This document shows positions 1-8,650 of a stretch of DNA of 64,000 bases, piece by piece; position 1 is the first letter of the stretch; each line of letters opens with the position of its first letter. A model generated the notes under the pieces. That model was not told the DNA's origin. It made no database searches and worked only from the letters and a program-made list of their open reading frames with translations. The translations under genes were made by a program, and so were the position numbers. The stretch comes from Nocardia salmonicida NBRC 13393 (GTDB taxonomy: Bacteria > Actinomycetota > Actinomycetes > Mycobacteriales > Mycobacteriaceae). The stretch spans positions 186,001 to 250,000 of the forward strand of contig NZ_BDBR01000010.1 in the NCBI RefSeq assembly GCF_001613085.1, given 5' to 3'.

Positions 1-746
1 CGATTCCGTTGATCGCGAGTTCGATCATGAGCAAGAAGATCGCCGAGGGGACGGCGGCGCTGGTGCTGGATGTGAAGGTCGGCTCGGGCGCCTTCCTCAA
101 GACGCTCGACGGCGCTCGTGAACTCGCCACCGCGATGGTCGAGCTCGGGCGCGACGCGGGTGTGCAGACCGTCGCGCTGCTCACCGCGATGGATACACCG
201 CTCGGGCGCACCGCGGGCAATGCGCTGGAAGTGGCCGAGTCGGTCGAAGTTCTCGCTGGTGGGGGGCCTGCGGATGTGGTCGAGCTGACGTTGACGCTGG
301 CGCGGGAGATGGTCGCGCAGGCGGGGCTGCGGATCGATCCCGCCGATGTTCTCGCTGACGGTCGGGCGATGGATCACTGGCGCGCGATGATTCAGGCGCA
401 GGGCGGGGACCCCGATGCCGCACTGCCGGTCGCGCGGCACAGCGAGATCGTGCGGGCGGAATCGAGCGGGGTACTGACTCGGCTCGACGCGATGGGGGTG
501 GGGGTCGCCGCGTGGCGGCTCGGCGCGGGGCGTGCTCGACAAGGGGAGAAGGTGCAGGCGGGAGCCGGCATCGAGATGCATGCCAAACCGGGGGATTCGG
601 TGGTGGCGGGGCAGCCGTTGCTGACGCTGCACACCGATACGCCGGAGGCGTTCGCCGGGGCTTCGGCTGCTCTCGCCGACGCGGTGACGATCGATTCCGC
701 GCCCGACGGTAAGCCGGGGGAGTTGGTGCTCGGGCGGATCGAGTGA
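1..746 (+). CDS. deoA: Thymidine phosphorylase, C-terminal part (5' end outside window)
   Basis: Cleaves thymidine with phosphate to thymine and 2-deoxyribose-1-phosphate in cytoplasmic pyrimidine salvage. The open frame enters from the left edge (first full codon at base 3), so only about 247 C-terminal residues are present. The visible start, IPLIASSIMSKKIAEG followed by LVLDVKVGSGAF, is the conserved core of the nucleoside phosphorylase family-3 domain. The C-terminal alpha/beta domain follows, with the KVQAGAGIEMHAKPGD stretch near its end. The stop is 128 bases before add on the same strand, and deoA next to add is the mycobacterial order (Rv3314c, Rv3313c). Family assignment is firm; only the missing N-terminus is unseen. 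Confidence 0.93.
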   Translation, partial: IPLIASSIMSKKIAEGTAALVLDVKVGSGAFLKTLDGARELATAMVELGRDAGVQTVALLTAMDTPLGRTAGNALEVAESVEVLAGGGPADVVELTLTLAREMVAQAGLRIDPADVLADGRAMDHWRAMIQAQGGDPDAALPVARHSEIVRAESSGVLTRLDAMGVGVAAWRLGAGRARQGEKVQAGAGIEMHAKPGDSVVAGQPLLTLHTDTPEAFAGASAALADAVTIDSAPDGKPGELVLGRIE

Positions 747-862
747 GTGCGAGCCTCGGGGTTCGCGCACGCCGGATGGCCCGCAATAGTCCTTTGCGGG
801 ACGGATAATCAACGAGACGGTTGCCACGTGGGGACTTCGCTGCCGGGATCGGCGCGGGCCGC

Positions 863-868
863 TACCGT
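863..868 (+). promoter_or_regulatory. Leaderless -10 box of add (TACCGT)
   Basis: TACCGT is followed by exactly six bases and the ATG of add at 875. No purine-rich ribosome site precedes the ATG, so the transcript probably starts at the start codon. Confidence 0.6.
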
Positions 869-874
869 CTATAC

Positions 875-1972
875 ATGACTGGACCGGCGCCCCTTGACCT
901 AGCTTCGATCCGACGCGCACCGAAGGCCTTGCTGCACGATCACCTCGACGGTGGTCTGCGGCCCTCGACGGTGCTAGAGCTGGCCGCGGACTGCGGCTAT
1001 GACGAATTACCCGCTGCCGATGCCGAGAGTCTGGGGGCGTGGTTCCGCGACGCCGCCGACAGTGGGTCGCTGGAGCGGTATCTGGAGACGTTCGCGCACA
1101 CGGTCGCGGTGATGCAGACCCCCGAGGGGCTGCGTCGGGTGGCGCGGGAGTGCGCCATAGACCTCGCGGCCGACGGGGTCGTCTACGCGGAGGTGCGGTT
1201 CGCGCCCGAGCAGCATCTGGAGAAGGGCCTCACGCTCGACGAGGTCGTCGAACACACGCTCGCGGGATTCCGGGAGGGCGAGGCGATCGCGGCCGAGCAA
1301 GGCAATGCCATTCGGGTGACGTGTCTGCTCACGGCGATGCGGCACGCGGCCAGGTCGCGCGAGATCGCGGAGCTCACCGTCCGGTTCCGCGACAGCGGCG
1401 TCGGCGGTTTCGATATCGCGGGCGCCGAGGCGGGATTCCCGCCCACCCGGCATCTGGACGCGTTCGAGTATCTGCGAGCCAATCACGCGCACTTCACGAT
1501 TCACGCGGGTGAGGCGTTCGGCTTGCCGTCGATTCACGAGGCGCTGGCGTTCTGCGGCTGTGATCGGCTCGGCCACGGAGTGCGGATCACCGACGACATC
1601 AGCGTCCCCGGCGATATCGAGGACGCGCAGCTCGGCCTGGTCGCGAACTATGTGCGCGATATGCGGGTGCCGCTGGAACTGTGTCCCTCGTCGAATGTGC
1701 AGACCGGCGCGGTGCCCTCGCTGGACAAGCATCCGTTCGACCTGCTCGCCCGCCTGCGCTTCCGGGTCACCGTCAATACCGACAACCGGCTGATGAGCGA
1801 CACTTCCATGAGCGAGGAGATGCGCAAGCTGGTCGACACCTTCGGCTACGGCTGGAGCGACCTGGAACGCTTCACCATCAACGCCATGAAGTCGGCCTTC
1901 ATCCCGTTCCCGGACCGGCTGAAGATCATCGACGAAGTGATCAAGCCGGGTTACGCGGTATTGCTCGGTTGA
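875..1972 (+). CDS. add: Adenosine deaminase
   Basis: Hydrolyses adenosine and deoxyadenosine to inosine and deoxyinosine in purine salvage. The 365-residue product has the zinc-site HDHLDGG near residue 21, the HAGE motif in the middle (after HFTI), GHGVRI, and the [11 protein letters not shown] and [12 protein letters not shown] segments of the TIM-barrel metalloenzyme. The frame is open 18 codons further upstream. The ATG at 875 was chosen because the family begins about 17 residues before the HDHLDGG motif and a TACCGT -10 box sits six bases before it. It lies downstream of deoA and is closed by the hairpin at 1978-2012. It matches Rv3313c in product and position. Confidence 0.95.
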   Translation: MTGPAPLDLASIRRAPKALLHDHLDGGLRPSTVLELAADCGYDELPAADAESLGAWFRDAADSGSLERYLETFAHTVAVMQTPEGLRRVARECAIDLAADGVVYAEVRFAPEQHLEKGLTLDEVVEHTLAGFREGEAIAAEQGNAIRVTCLLTAMRHAARSREIAELTVRFRDSGVGGFDIAGAEAGFPPTRHLDAFEYLRANHAHFTIHAGEAFGLPSIHEALAFCGCDRLGHGVRITDDISVPGDIEDAQLGLVANYVRDMRVPLELCPSSNVQTGAVPSLDKHPFDLLARLRFRVTVNTDNRLMSDTSMSEEMRKLVDTFGYGWSDLERFTINAMKSAFIPFPDRLKIIDEVIKPGYAVLLG

Positions 1973-1977
1973 CATGA

Positions 1978-2012
1978 ATCAGGGGTGGCACCGCATCGGC
2001 GCCACCCCTGAT
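1978..2012. terminator. Bidirectional hairpin between add and satS
   Basis: ATCAGGGGTGGC (1978-1989) pairs perfectly with GCCACCCCTGAT (2001-2012) around an 11-base loop. It lies between the convergent stops of add and satS and can serve both strands. Confidence 0.85.
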
Positions 2013-2022
2013 CTGTCGAGAA

Positions 2023-3267
2023 CTATTCGCTGACGAGTCGCGCTTCGAACGTACGCTGCAAGTCGCGGAACTGCTGGGCCTCCGACGCGTACGGCGGGTT
2101 CGGCGCCATCCGGTTCGGATCCGGGTTGAGCAGGTACGAGACGTACCAGCCGAGCGGATTCGACTGCGCGAGAGCGGTTTCCACGCTGTCGTCATCGGCG
2201 TAGTCGGCGGCGTCGCTGAACAGTTCGACCGCGAGATCGAGCTGTTCGATATCGACCGCCTCCGGCCCCTCGGCCAGATCGTCGACCAGACCGGTGAGCA
2301 CGTAGACGTTCTCGTCGGTCACCTCGACCTCGAGCGAACCGTCCACCGCCGCCGTCTGCACCTCGGCGAAGGTCGACACCCGGGCCAGCTCGTGCTCGTG
2401 ATCGTCGGCCAGGTAGCGGGCCAGTGCGCGCTCGGAACCGAAGACGGTGATGCTGCGGCCGTCACCGAGGAAGATCGGCTCGTCGTCGAGGTAGCAACGC
2501 AGGGTGAACTGCTCGCCGTCGGAGGTGACGATCTTGACGGGGTCGATGCCGACCTCGTCCCAGAAGGAATCCTCTTCCTCTTCGTCGTCGTCGGTGGCGG
2601 TGAGGTCGACGTTCTCGAACTCTTCCTCCTCCTCGGCGACATCGTCGGCGTCGACCTCGTTCTCCTCGGCCGCCAGCAGCTCCGCCTCGGCGACGGCGAC
2701 CGCGGCCGAGTCGACCTCGGGGGTGGTCACGACGCCGTCGATCGCGTCGAGCACGTCGTCCCAGCCCTTGACGATCGCGGCGCCGACCTGGTCCCACAGC
2801 TCTTCGCCGTCGCGGCCGACGAACGTGCTCGCCCCGCTGGCCAATGCGCCGAGCACCGGGTTGTTGCCGAAGAACTTGGTCACCACGTCGAGCTCGCACA
2901 CCTCGGCGATATTGCGCACCATCGCCAGGGTGTCCTCGAGCTCGCCGATGACATCGACGTCCGGCTCGCCCGCGGCCAGTTCCGGCACGGAGACCAGATC
3001 GAAGCTGAAGTTCTCCTCCGGCTCCAGCTCAGCGGCCGAAAGACCGACGATGACCGCCCAGGACGGGTGGTCGACGAGGTCGTTGTCGGAGTTGGTGCGG
3101 ATGAATGCCGCCAGCTCCGCAACGGACTCGAATCCGTAGAGGTCGTCCTCGTGACCGAGGAACGCCTCCCACTCGTCGTCACCGTCGCGCCAGCGCGGTG
3201 CCCACAGGGTGACGAGATCGCCATCGGTCAGACCGAGCTCGATCGGGACGATGTCTCCAGAAGCCAT
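2023..3267 (-). CDS. satS: SatS-like export chaperone, very acidic
   Basis: 414 residues, unusually rich in Asp and Glu. It opens with MASGDIVPIELGL, then WAPRWRDGDDEWEAFLG and FIRTNSDNDLVDHPSW, a signature I recognise from actinobacterial Rv3311 homologues. A Glu/Asp-rich linker at about residues 195-235 separates an N-terminal from a C-terminal domain. In M. tuberculosis Rv3311 is SatS, a cytoplasmic chaperone that protects selected SecA2-exported proteins such as SapM, and it also lies between add and upp. Here sapM is absent. The gene starts only 14 bases after a type VII cargo operon on the same strand, although TAGGCT at 3275-3280, seven bases before the ATG, could give it its own leaderless promoter. 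Homology and position are good; the substrate range is inferred. Confidence 0.72.
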   Translation of the reverse strand: MASGDIVPIELGLTDGDLVTLWAPRWRDGDDEWEAFLGHEDDLYGFESVAELAAFIRTNSDNDLVDHPSWAVIVGLSAAELEPEENFSFDLVSVPELAAGEPDVDVIGELEDTLAMVRNIAEVCELDVVTKFFGNNPVLGALASGASTFVGRDGEELWDQVGAAIVKGWDDVLDAIDGVVTTPEVDSAAVAVAEAELLAAEENEVDADDVAEEEEEFENVDLTATDDDEEEEDSFWDEVGIDPVKIVTSDGEQFTLRCYLDDEPIFLGDGRSITVFGSERALARYLADDHEHELARVSTFAEVQTAAVDGSLEVEVTDENVYVLTGLVDDLAEGPEAVDIEQLDLAVELFSDAADYADDDSVETALAQSNPLGWYVSYLLNPDPNRMAPNPPYASEAQQFRDLQRTFEARLVSE

Positions 3268-3281
3268 GACGCGAAGCCTAG

Positions 3282-3641
3282 CTAGCTCGAGCGCCGGGCA
3301 CTATCCGGCCCGGGTGCTAATTGCCCGTCGGGCTGTGCACTCGGTCCGGTGAGCGATTCGTTCAGTGTCGCAATGATGTTGGAACGCGCCTCGCCGGCGG
3401 TCTCGGTGGCCTGTTTGCAGGCGGCCAGGATGAGCGCGGCGGCCTCGGTGGGCGCCAGCGTGGTGATGCCTTCGTCCAGTGTCAGGGCGACGAGGGCGCC
3501 CTCGCTGTTCACCTCGGCGGTGACCAGCCCGTCCTCGGTGGTGAAACGCCCGTTGACCTGCTTCAACCCGTACAGCGCCGCTTCGAGCGCCTCGAGCTTT
3601 CCGGTGACGCCCGCGACCAGGGCGTCCATTTCCGCACTCAC
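3282..3641 (-). CDS. YbaB/EbfC-like protein of a type VII cargo operon (EspL type)
   Basis: About 119 residues. A central helical region is followed by a LVTAEVNSEGALVALTLDEG strand region, the fold seen in YbaB/EbfC proteins, and a disordered Pro/Ser tail. In ESX loci, small YbaB-like proteins such as EspL stabilise or escort secreted partners; here that role is inferred from family and position. The GTG at 3641 was chosen because it overlaps the upstream stop as GTGA; a TTG at 3656 is possible. It is the last cargo-type gene before satS, 14 bases away. Confidence 0.72.
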   Translation of the reverse strand: MSAEMDALVAGVTGKLEALEAALYGLKQVNGRFTTEDGLVTAEVNSEGALVALTLDEGITTLAPTEAAALILAACKQATETAGEARSNIIATLNESLTGPSAQPDGQLAPGPDSARRSS

Positions 3642-3991
3642 AGTGGCCTCATCCAACTCGTCTGACCGGTGTCGGCGTCGTCGATGCGATCGAGCTCGTC
3701 GACCGCCTGACGCCGGGTGGGCAGGTTCATCTTGTCGAGCAGTTCATCGGGAATCTGCGCCTGCTCGCTGTAGACCTCGCGAAGGCGGGCGGCGGCGGCG
3801 ATCGTCGAGCGCCGGGTCAGGCGCAGGATCTCGTCGGCCAGCGCCTGGGCGCCGAACTGGTATTCGCTGCGCTCGAACTTGATCGCGATCGGCAGACCCA
3901 TGCTGGTCGCACGGACCGAGATCGTGCCCGACCGGTTGGTGCTGACCGCGGACTCCACATTGGGCACCTCGGGGATCGGCGTGCCGCTCAT
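3638..3991 (-). CDS. Small conserved protein of the type VII cargo operon, function unknown
   Basis: 117 residues with no signal peptide, membrane segment or obvious catalytic motif. The N-terminal half is beta-rich (GTISVRATSMGLPIAIKF) and the C-terminal half is charged and helical (ALADEILRLTRRSTIAAAARLREVY). I do not recognise a named family with confidence, but proteins of this size between an EspC-like or peptidase gene and a YbaB gene are common in actinobacterial ESX-linked operons. The ATG at 3991 overlaps the upstream stop as ATGA, which decides the start over an upstream open extension to 4120. It overlaps the YbaB gene by four bases downstream, so translation is probably coupled throughout. 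Confidence 0.7.
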   Translation of the reverse strand: MSGTPIPEVPNVESAVSTNRSGTISVRATSMGLPIAIKFERSEYQFGAQALADEILRLTRRSTIAAAARLREVYSEQAQIPDELLDKMNLPTRRQAVDELDRIDDADTGQTSWMRPL

Positions 3992-5139
3992 TCGGTGGGC
4001 CTGTAGAAGCCGTAGAACTCCATGCCACTGTTCTCCGTTCGGATGGAACTGATCGAAACCGGATCGCCCGCCTCGACGAGCTGCCCGTTGCCGACGACCA
4101 TGGCGACATGGCCGTCCCACACGGCCAGATCGCCCGGCATCAGGTCACCGGGGGATACCTGAGGATGTCCGATGTGCTGTTGCTGCGCGAGGCGGGGAAG
4201 TTCCACCCCGGCTTCGCCGTAGGCGTACTGGGTGAGCCCGCTGCAGTCGATGCCCGATTGCGGGTCGTTGCCGCCCCAGACGTACGGGGTGCCGACGGCG
4301 CCGATGGCCGAGCGGACCGCGGTGGCGGCCTCCTCGTTGGGTGCCTCGACCGTGCTGCCGTCGGGCAGGGTGATCTTGACGCCCGTGCCCGATCCGGTCG
4401 ACGAACCGGCCGACGACCCCGTCGATCCGCCCGTCCCCGTGCCCGCGCCCGTGCCGCCGGTGGTGGTCGACTTCGAGGTGCTGCTGTTGCTGCCGCCCAT
4501 CGCCGTCGACAGACCCGATCCCATGGCGCTGAGCACCGTGCTGCCGGTGCTCGCCGCGGTCGAGAGCAGACCGGAACTCGACGCCGAGGACACGAGGTTG
4601 CTCGCGCCGGACGAGACGTTCGCCAGCGTCGTGCTCGACGGTGCGGGGGTGAGTTCCTGGATCGCGGCGGTCTGGGTGCTCATTTCGTCCTGCACCCGGC
4701 CGACGACGCCCATGCCCTGACCGATGTGGTCGATCGCCGAGCTCACCACGGCGGTCAGACCGGCGGGTGTGCCGAGGGTGGGGCTGAGCGCGGACACCTG
4801 GGACAGGAACGAGTTGACGATCCCGTCGAGCTCCTTCTGCCCGGTCTCCACATAGGCGGCCGCCTGGTCGACGACGGTCGCCATCTCGGTGCCGTTGTCG
4901 CTCAGCGTGGCAGAGGACGTCTGCACGCGTAGCGCCTTGGACGTGGCCGCGTCGACGGCCTGGCCGTCCCACGCCGTGTTCACGTTGTTGATGCTGTAGC
5001 GACCCTGTTGATAGATCTGGTCGAGGTTGGTCGAGGTCGAGCGCAAGCCGTCGGAGGCGCCGCCGGTGCCGACCACGCCGGTGCCGAAGCTCGACAGCAG
5101 ATCGAGGAGGGGCTGAGCCAGCCCGGTGAGGTCGATCAT
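3988..5139 (-). CDS. Secreted-type NlpC/P60 peptidase with WXG-like N-terminus
   Basis: 383 residues. Residues 1-130 are a helical ESX-substrate-like region with WDG at 57-59. Residues 130-265 are a low-complexity Ser/Thr/Gly linker. Residues 270-383 are an NlpC/P60 (C40) domain with DCSGLTQYAYGEAG, nucleophile Cys299 and the GHVAMVVG histidine at about 344. Such enzymes cut peptide cross-links or stems in peptidoglycan. There is no Sec signal peptide, which fits export by a type VII system together with the EspC-like partner encoded immediately upstream (four-base ATGA overlap at 5136-5139). The family assignment is clear. Export route and the target wall (its own or a competitor's) are inference. 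Confidence 0.85.
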   Translation of the reverse strand: MIDLTGLAQPLLDLLSSFGTGVVGTGGASDGLRSTSTNLDQIYQQGRYSINNVNTAWDGQAVDAATSKALRVQTSSATLSDNGTEMATVVDQAAAYVETGQKELDGIVNSFLSQVSALSPTLGTPAGLTAVVSSAIDHIGQGMGVVGRVQDEMSTQTAAIQELTPAPSSTTLANVSSGASNLVSSASSSGLLSTAASTGSTVLSAMGSGLSTAMGGSNSSTSKSTTTGGTGAGTGTGGSTGSSAGSSTGSGTGVKITLPDGSTVEAPNEEAATAVRSAIGAVGTPYVWGGNDPQSGIDCSGLTQYAYGEAGVELPRLAQQQHIGHPQVSPGDLMPGDLAVWDGHVAMVVGNGQLVEAGDPVSISSIRTENSGMEFYGFYRPTE

Positions 5140-5465
5140 GCGTCGGTACCGAGTTCGCCGGCGGTGGCGGTGATCCCGGCCGCGTTGTTCAGGTCGGTCT
5201 CGACCAGAGTTGTCGCGGCGCTGGCGGTGGCCAGCCCCATGCTCCCCATGACAGCGGACAGCTGGGCGATCGCCGCCACGTGGCCGGCGTGCGCGGCAGA
5301 GTAGGCGGCGGTGAAATCTCCGCCGATGAGACCCATGATGGGGCCGAGCAGAGTGGGGTCGGAGGCAACCGAACCAGCCGCCGCGGTGGCCAGTTCCGTG
5401 GCCATCACCTCAGCAGCCGCGCTGTACGCGACGATGCCCTCGGCATCGGCTGACATTTTCGTCAT
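5136..5465 (-). CDS. EspC-like type VII secretion target protein
   Basis: 109 residues, Ala-rich and helical, with no signal peptide. The sequence from MSADAEGIVAYSAAAEV to FTAAYSAAHAGHVAAIAQL resembles the EspC/DUF2580 family of small type VII substrates, which usually travel with a larger partner. It is first in the operon. A GGGGGAAG ribosome site sits upstream of the ATG at 5465, and an internal ATG three codons in is also possible. The four-base overlap with the NlpC/P60 gene implies a fixed stoichiometry of the two products. No ESX core ATPase or membrane gene is in the window, so the secretion machine must be encoded elsewhere. Confidence 0.78.
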   Translation of the reverse strand: MTKMSADAEGIVAYSAAAEVMATELATAAAGSVASDPTLLGPIMGLIGGDFTAAYSAAHAGHVAAIAQLSAVMGSMGLATASAATTLVETDLNNAAGITATAGELGTDA

Positions 5466-5599
5466 CGAACTTCCCCCAATCCTCGAGTTCCCGGGCAGAG
5501 TACGTCACTCAGTATCTTGGACGCACCGACTCCGCATTCGGTTCCCTCGACCGCGAAAATATTCCCCAGCGGTCGTAGGCGCGAAGCGCCAAGCGACCC

Positions 5600-5605
5600 T
5601 ATCGT
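5600..5605 (+). promoter_or_regulatory. Leaderless -10 box of upp (TATCGT)
   Basis: TATCGT, six bases (CTTTTC), then the ATG of upp at 5612; no ribosome site is visible. Confidence 0.6.
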
Positions 5606-5611
5606 CTTTTC

Positions 5612-6235
5612 ATGCGCACCGACACCGTCGACCATCCGCTCGCCGCAACCCTGCTCAGCACCATGCGGGACGCCCGTACCGACAACGCCACCTTCCGCAA
5701 TGCTCTGGCCGATCTCACCGGCATCCTCATGTACGAGGCGCTGCGCGACGCGCCGGTGGTGCGCGAGCCGATCGACACGCCGGTCGCGGTCACCGACGGC
5801 GTCCGATTGGCGTCGCCGCCGTTGCTGGTGCCGGTGCTGCGGGCCGGGCTCGGCATGGTCTACGCCGCAGCCGAACTCGTCCCCCAAGCCCGCGTCGGTT
5901 TCGTCGGCATCGCCCGCGACGAGCAGACCCATGAGCCGGTGCCCTACCTCGAATCGCTGCCCGCCGACCTCACCGGCCTGCCCGTCTTCGTCCTGGACCC
6001 GATGCTGGCCACCGGCGGTTCGATGCGCCACACCATCGAACTCCTCGTCGCCCGCGGCGCCACCGACATCACCGCCGTCTGCGTCGTCTCGGCCCCCGAA
6101 GGCGTTGCCGCCCTGGCGGCCTCGGGCCTGCCGGTCCGCCTGGTCACCGCCGCCGTCGACGAGAAACTGAACGAGAACGCCTACATCGTCCCCGGCCTCG
6201 GCGACGCGGGCGACCGCCAGTTCGGCCCACGCTGA
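5612..6235 (+). CDS. upp: Uracil phosphoribosyltransferase
   Basis: Makes UMP from uracil and PRPP in cytoplasmic pyrimidine salvage. The 207-residue length is usual. It has [28 protein letters not shown], the PRPP loop [12 protein letters not shown], and the uracil-binding C-terminal region ending [19 protein letters not shown]. The start is fixed by the DHPL motif near the N-terminus and the TATCGT box. The stop is one base from the convergent pmmB stop, with no terminator between. It divides the type VII cargo operon from the phosphomutase/purine phosphorylase pair and corresponds to Rv3309c. Confidence 0.96.
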   Translation: MRTDTVDHPLAATLLSTMRDARTDNATFRNALADLTGILMYEALRDAPVVREPIDTPVAVTDGVRLASPPLLVPVLRAGLGMVYAAAELVPQARVGFVGIARDEQTHEPVPYLESLPADLTGLPVFVLDPMLATGGSMRHTIELLVARGATDITAVCVVSAPEGVAALAASGLPVRLVTAAVDEKLNENAYIVPGLGDAGDRQFGPR

Positions 6236-6236
6236 A

Positions 6237-7745
6237 CTATTCCTCGCTGTCTGCCAGCGACCGGCAAAACGTGGTGAGCTGGGAAAGACGCTGGGCAGCG
6301 AGCTGTTTCGTGTCTTTCAGATCGTCTCGGTCGGCCACCGGGGCGAAGACTTCCAGGTAGCACTTGAGTTTGGGTTCGGTGCCCGACGGGCGGACGACGA
6401 TGCGGAAGTCGTCGGCGTCGAAGATCAGCGCGTCGGTGCGCAATCGGCCGCGGACCTGCGCCTGGTCGGTGAATTTCACCGGGGTGCCCGCTATTTCGCT
6501 GGGTGGATTCGCACGCAGGGCGGCGACCAGCACGGTCGCGGCGGCCTGGTCGGGGAGGCGCAGCGAGACCTGGCCGCCCGCGTGCAGGCCGAATTCTGCG
6601 GCGTAGGAGTCGAGTTCGCCCTGCAGCGTCTTGTCCTGAGCTTTCAACAGGGCGACGAGGTCGGCGGCGGCCACCGCGGCCGAGATGCCGTCCTTGTCAC
6701 GGACCTTCGAGGGGTCGACGCAGTGTCCGATGGCTTCCTCGTAGGCGTAGACGAGTCCGTCGCCCGCCCTGGCCAGCCATTTGAAGCCGGTGAGGGTCTC
6801 GGCGTAGCGAGCCGAACGCGCGGCGGCCAGCTTCGACAGCAGGCGCGAGGACACGATGGTCGTGGCGACGAGCGGGTCGGTGGGACGCGTGCGCAGCACG
6901 TAATCGGCCAGCAGCACGCCGGTTTCGTCACCGCGCAACATGTGCCAACCGTTCGGGCCGGGCACGCCGAGCGCACAGCGATCGGCATCGGGATCGAGCG
7001 CGATCGCCACGTCGGCCTCGATCCGCTCGGCCAGCGCGAGCAACAGATCGGCGGCGCCCGGCTCTTCCGGATTGGGGAAGGCGACGGTGGGGAAGTCGGG
7101 ATCGGGGGCGAACTGTTCCTCGACCACATGCACGTCGGTGAACCCCGCCGCGGCCAGCGCGCGCACCGCGAGCTCGCCGCCGACACCGTGCAGCGCGGTG
7201 AGCGCGATCCGCACACCCGCCCGCTCGCCGGGACCGCCCAGCAGGGCGGGCAGTTCCGCGACGCGCTCGAGATAGCGATCGATCAGGTCCGCACCGGAAA
7301 CCGAAACAGTTTCCCGCGCAATCGGTTCGACAACCGCCTCGATGTGCTTCTCGATCTCGCTGTCGGCGGGCGCGATCAACTGCGACCCGCCGTCGAGATA
7401 CACCTTGTAACCGTTGTCGGCGGGCGGATTGTGCGAGGCGGTGATCTGCACTCCCGCCACCGCACCCAGCTCGCGCACCGCGAACGCCACCACCGGAGTC
7501 GGCACCGGATCCGGCAGCACTGTCACGGGAAAGCCCGCGGCGGTGAAGATCTCAGCGGTCGCCGTGGCGAACTCGGCCGACCCGTGCCGCGCGTCCCGTC
7601 CCACCACCACGGCCCCGCCGCCGAGGCACCGCTCGCGCAGCCAGTCGGCCAGCCCGGCCGTGGCCCGCGACACCGTCGTCACATTCATGCCGTCCGGGCC
7701 CTCGCGCAACGGTCCACGCAGGCCTGCGGTCCCGAAACGCAGCAT
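6237..7745 (-). CDS. pmmB: Phospho-sugar mutase (phosphomannomutase/phosphoglucomutase family)
   Basis: 502 residues of the alpha-D-phosphohexomutase superfamily. Visible motifs are the catalytic phosphoserine loop TASHNPPADNGYK (Ser104), the metal loop DPDADRCALG, the sugar loop with DKDGISAAV, and the C-terminal phosphate site RPSGTEPKLKCYLE. It interconverts hexose- or pentose-1- and 6/5-phosphates. Annotated relatives are called PmmB or ManB (Rv3308), but its place directly behind purine nucleoside phosphorylase, and near deoA, would suit a phosphopentomutase-like role in ribose-1-phosphate use. Its start codon follows the punA stop with no gap, so the two are cotranscribed from the punA promoter. 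Confidence 0.9.
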   Translation of the reverse strand: MLRFGTAGLRGPLREGPDGMNVTTVSRATAGLADWLRERCLGGGAVVVGRDARHGSAEFATATAEIFTAAGFPVTVLPDPVPTPVVAFAVRELGAVAGVQITASHNPPADNGYKVYLDGGSQLIAPADSEIEKHIEAVVEPIARETVSVSGADLIDRYLERVAELPALLGGPGERAGVRIALTALHGVGGELAVRALAAAGFTDVHVVEEQFAPDPDFPTVAFPNPEEPGAADLLLALAERIEADVAIALDPDADRCALGVPGPNGWHMLRGDETGVLLADYVLRTRPTDPLVATTIVSSRLLSKLAAARSARYAETLTGFKWLARAGDGLVYAYEEAIGHCVDPSKVRDKDGISAAVAAADLVALLKAQDKTLQGELDSYAAEFGLHAGGQVSLRLPDQAAATVLVAALRANPPSEIAGTPVKFTDQAQVRGRLRTDALIFDADDFRIVVRPSGTEPKLKCYLEVFAPVADRDDLKDTKQLAAQRLSQLTTFCRSLADSEE

Positions 7746-8525
7746 CTACACGCGCTCCAGAATGCCGCGCAGCAGCTTGCCCAACCGGGGCGCCGCGGCC
7801 TGACCTTCGGCCAGCACCTCCGCGTGCGAAAGATGTTCCCCGGTAACGCCCGCGGCCAGATTGGTGACCAGCGAGATGCCGAGTACCTTCGCGCCGAGCG
7901 AACGCGCCTCGATCGCCTCCAGCACCGTCGACATGCCGACCAGATCGGCGCCGATGGTCGCGAGCATGCGGATCTCGGCAGGCGTCTCGTACTGCGGACC
8001 GATGAGCCCGGCGTACACGCCTTCGGTCAGGCTGGGGTCGATTTCCCTTGTCAGCGCCCGCAATTCGGGGTCCCAGGCGTCGACCAGGTCGACGAATCGC
8101 GCACCGACCAACGGGGTGCGCGCGGTGAGGTTGATGTGATCGGCGATCAGCACCGGCTCACCCACCTGCAGCCCGGCCCTGAGCCCGCCCGCGGCATTGG
8201 TGAGCAGCACGATCTCGGCGCCCGCCGCGATCGCCGCGGTCACCGGATGCACCACCTGCTGGGGCGTATAGCCCTCGTACAGGTGCTGACGCCCCATCAG
8301 CAGCAGCACGTTGTTGTCGTTCACGGTGACCGAATGCACCATGCCCCCGTGCCCTTGCGCACTGGGTTTGCCGAAGCCGGGCAGCTCCGTCATCGGGATC
8401 GAGGCATGCGGCGCGCCGATTTCGGCTGCTGCCTCCTGCCACCCCGATCCCAGCACCACGGCCACGCGATGACGCGGCACCCCCGTACGTTCGGCAATCG
8501 CCGCAGCGGCCTGTTCGGCAGTCAT
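7746..8525 (-). CDS. punA: Purine nucleoside phosphorylase
   Basis: Splits inosine and guanosine with phosphate into base and ribose-1-phosphate. The 259-residue product is the trimeric class. Visible features are the phosphate loop [20 protein letters not shown], the LTNAAGGL motif, the base-binding [13 protein letters not shown] with Glu, and [10 protein letters not shown] with the purine-site Asn. The ATG at 8525 lies six bases after a TAGACT -10 box on the minus strand. The gene is divergent from the enoyl-CoA hydratase-like gene and forms an operon with pmmB. It matches Rv3307 (deoD/punA). Confidence 0.94.
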   Translation of the reverse strand: MTAEQAAAAIAERTGVPRHRVAVVLGSGWQEAAAEIGAPHASIPMTELPGFGKPSAQGHGGMVHSVTVNDNNVLLLMGRQHLYEGYTPQQVVHPVTAAIAAGAEIVLLTNAAGGLRAGLQVGEPVLIADHINLTARTPLVGARFVDLVDAWDPELRALTREIDPSLTEGVYAGLIGPQYETPAEIRMLATIGADLVGMSTVLEAIEARSLGAKVLGISLVTNLAAGVTGEHLSHAEVLAEGQAAAPRLGKLLRGILERV

Positions 8526-8531
8526 GAAGGG

Positions 8532-8537
8532 AGTCTA
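8532..8537 (-). promoter_or_regulatory. Leaderless -10 box of punA (TAGACT)
   Basis: On the minus strand TAGACT, six bases, then the ATG of punA at 8525. Confidence 0.6.
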
Positions 8538-8638
8538 AGCCGCGTGGGCGGCGGGTGTCCCCGGCCCGAGCGGCAGCGGCGCCACGGTGCGGTCCCCACG
8601 TGTCGTACCCGCGAGTAGGTACGCCTTCCGTCGCGGTT

Positions 8639-8644
8639 TATTCT
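8639..8644 (+). promoter_or_regulatory. Leaderless -10 box of the enoyl-CoA hydratase-like gene (TATTCT)
   Basis: TATTCT, six bases (CCCTGC), then ATG at 8651. Confidence 0.6.
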
Positions 8645-8650
8645 CCCTGC

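Noticed and set aside
1007..1975. A 322-codon minus-strand frame opposite add
   Set aside because: Antisense shadow of adenosine deaminase, with no promoter or ribosome site and no domain.
2560..2700. Run of Glu/Asp codons in satS as a sign of frameshift or repeat expansion damage
   Set aside because: The frame continues into a well-formed C-terminal domain; acidic linkers are usual for this family.
6582..8618. A 678-codon plus-strand open frame across pmmB and punA
   Set aside because: It is antisense to two well-recognised enzymes, has no family signal, and comes from high third-position G+C on the other strand.
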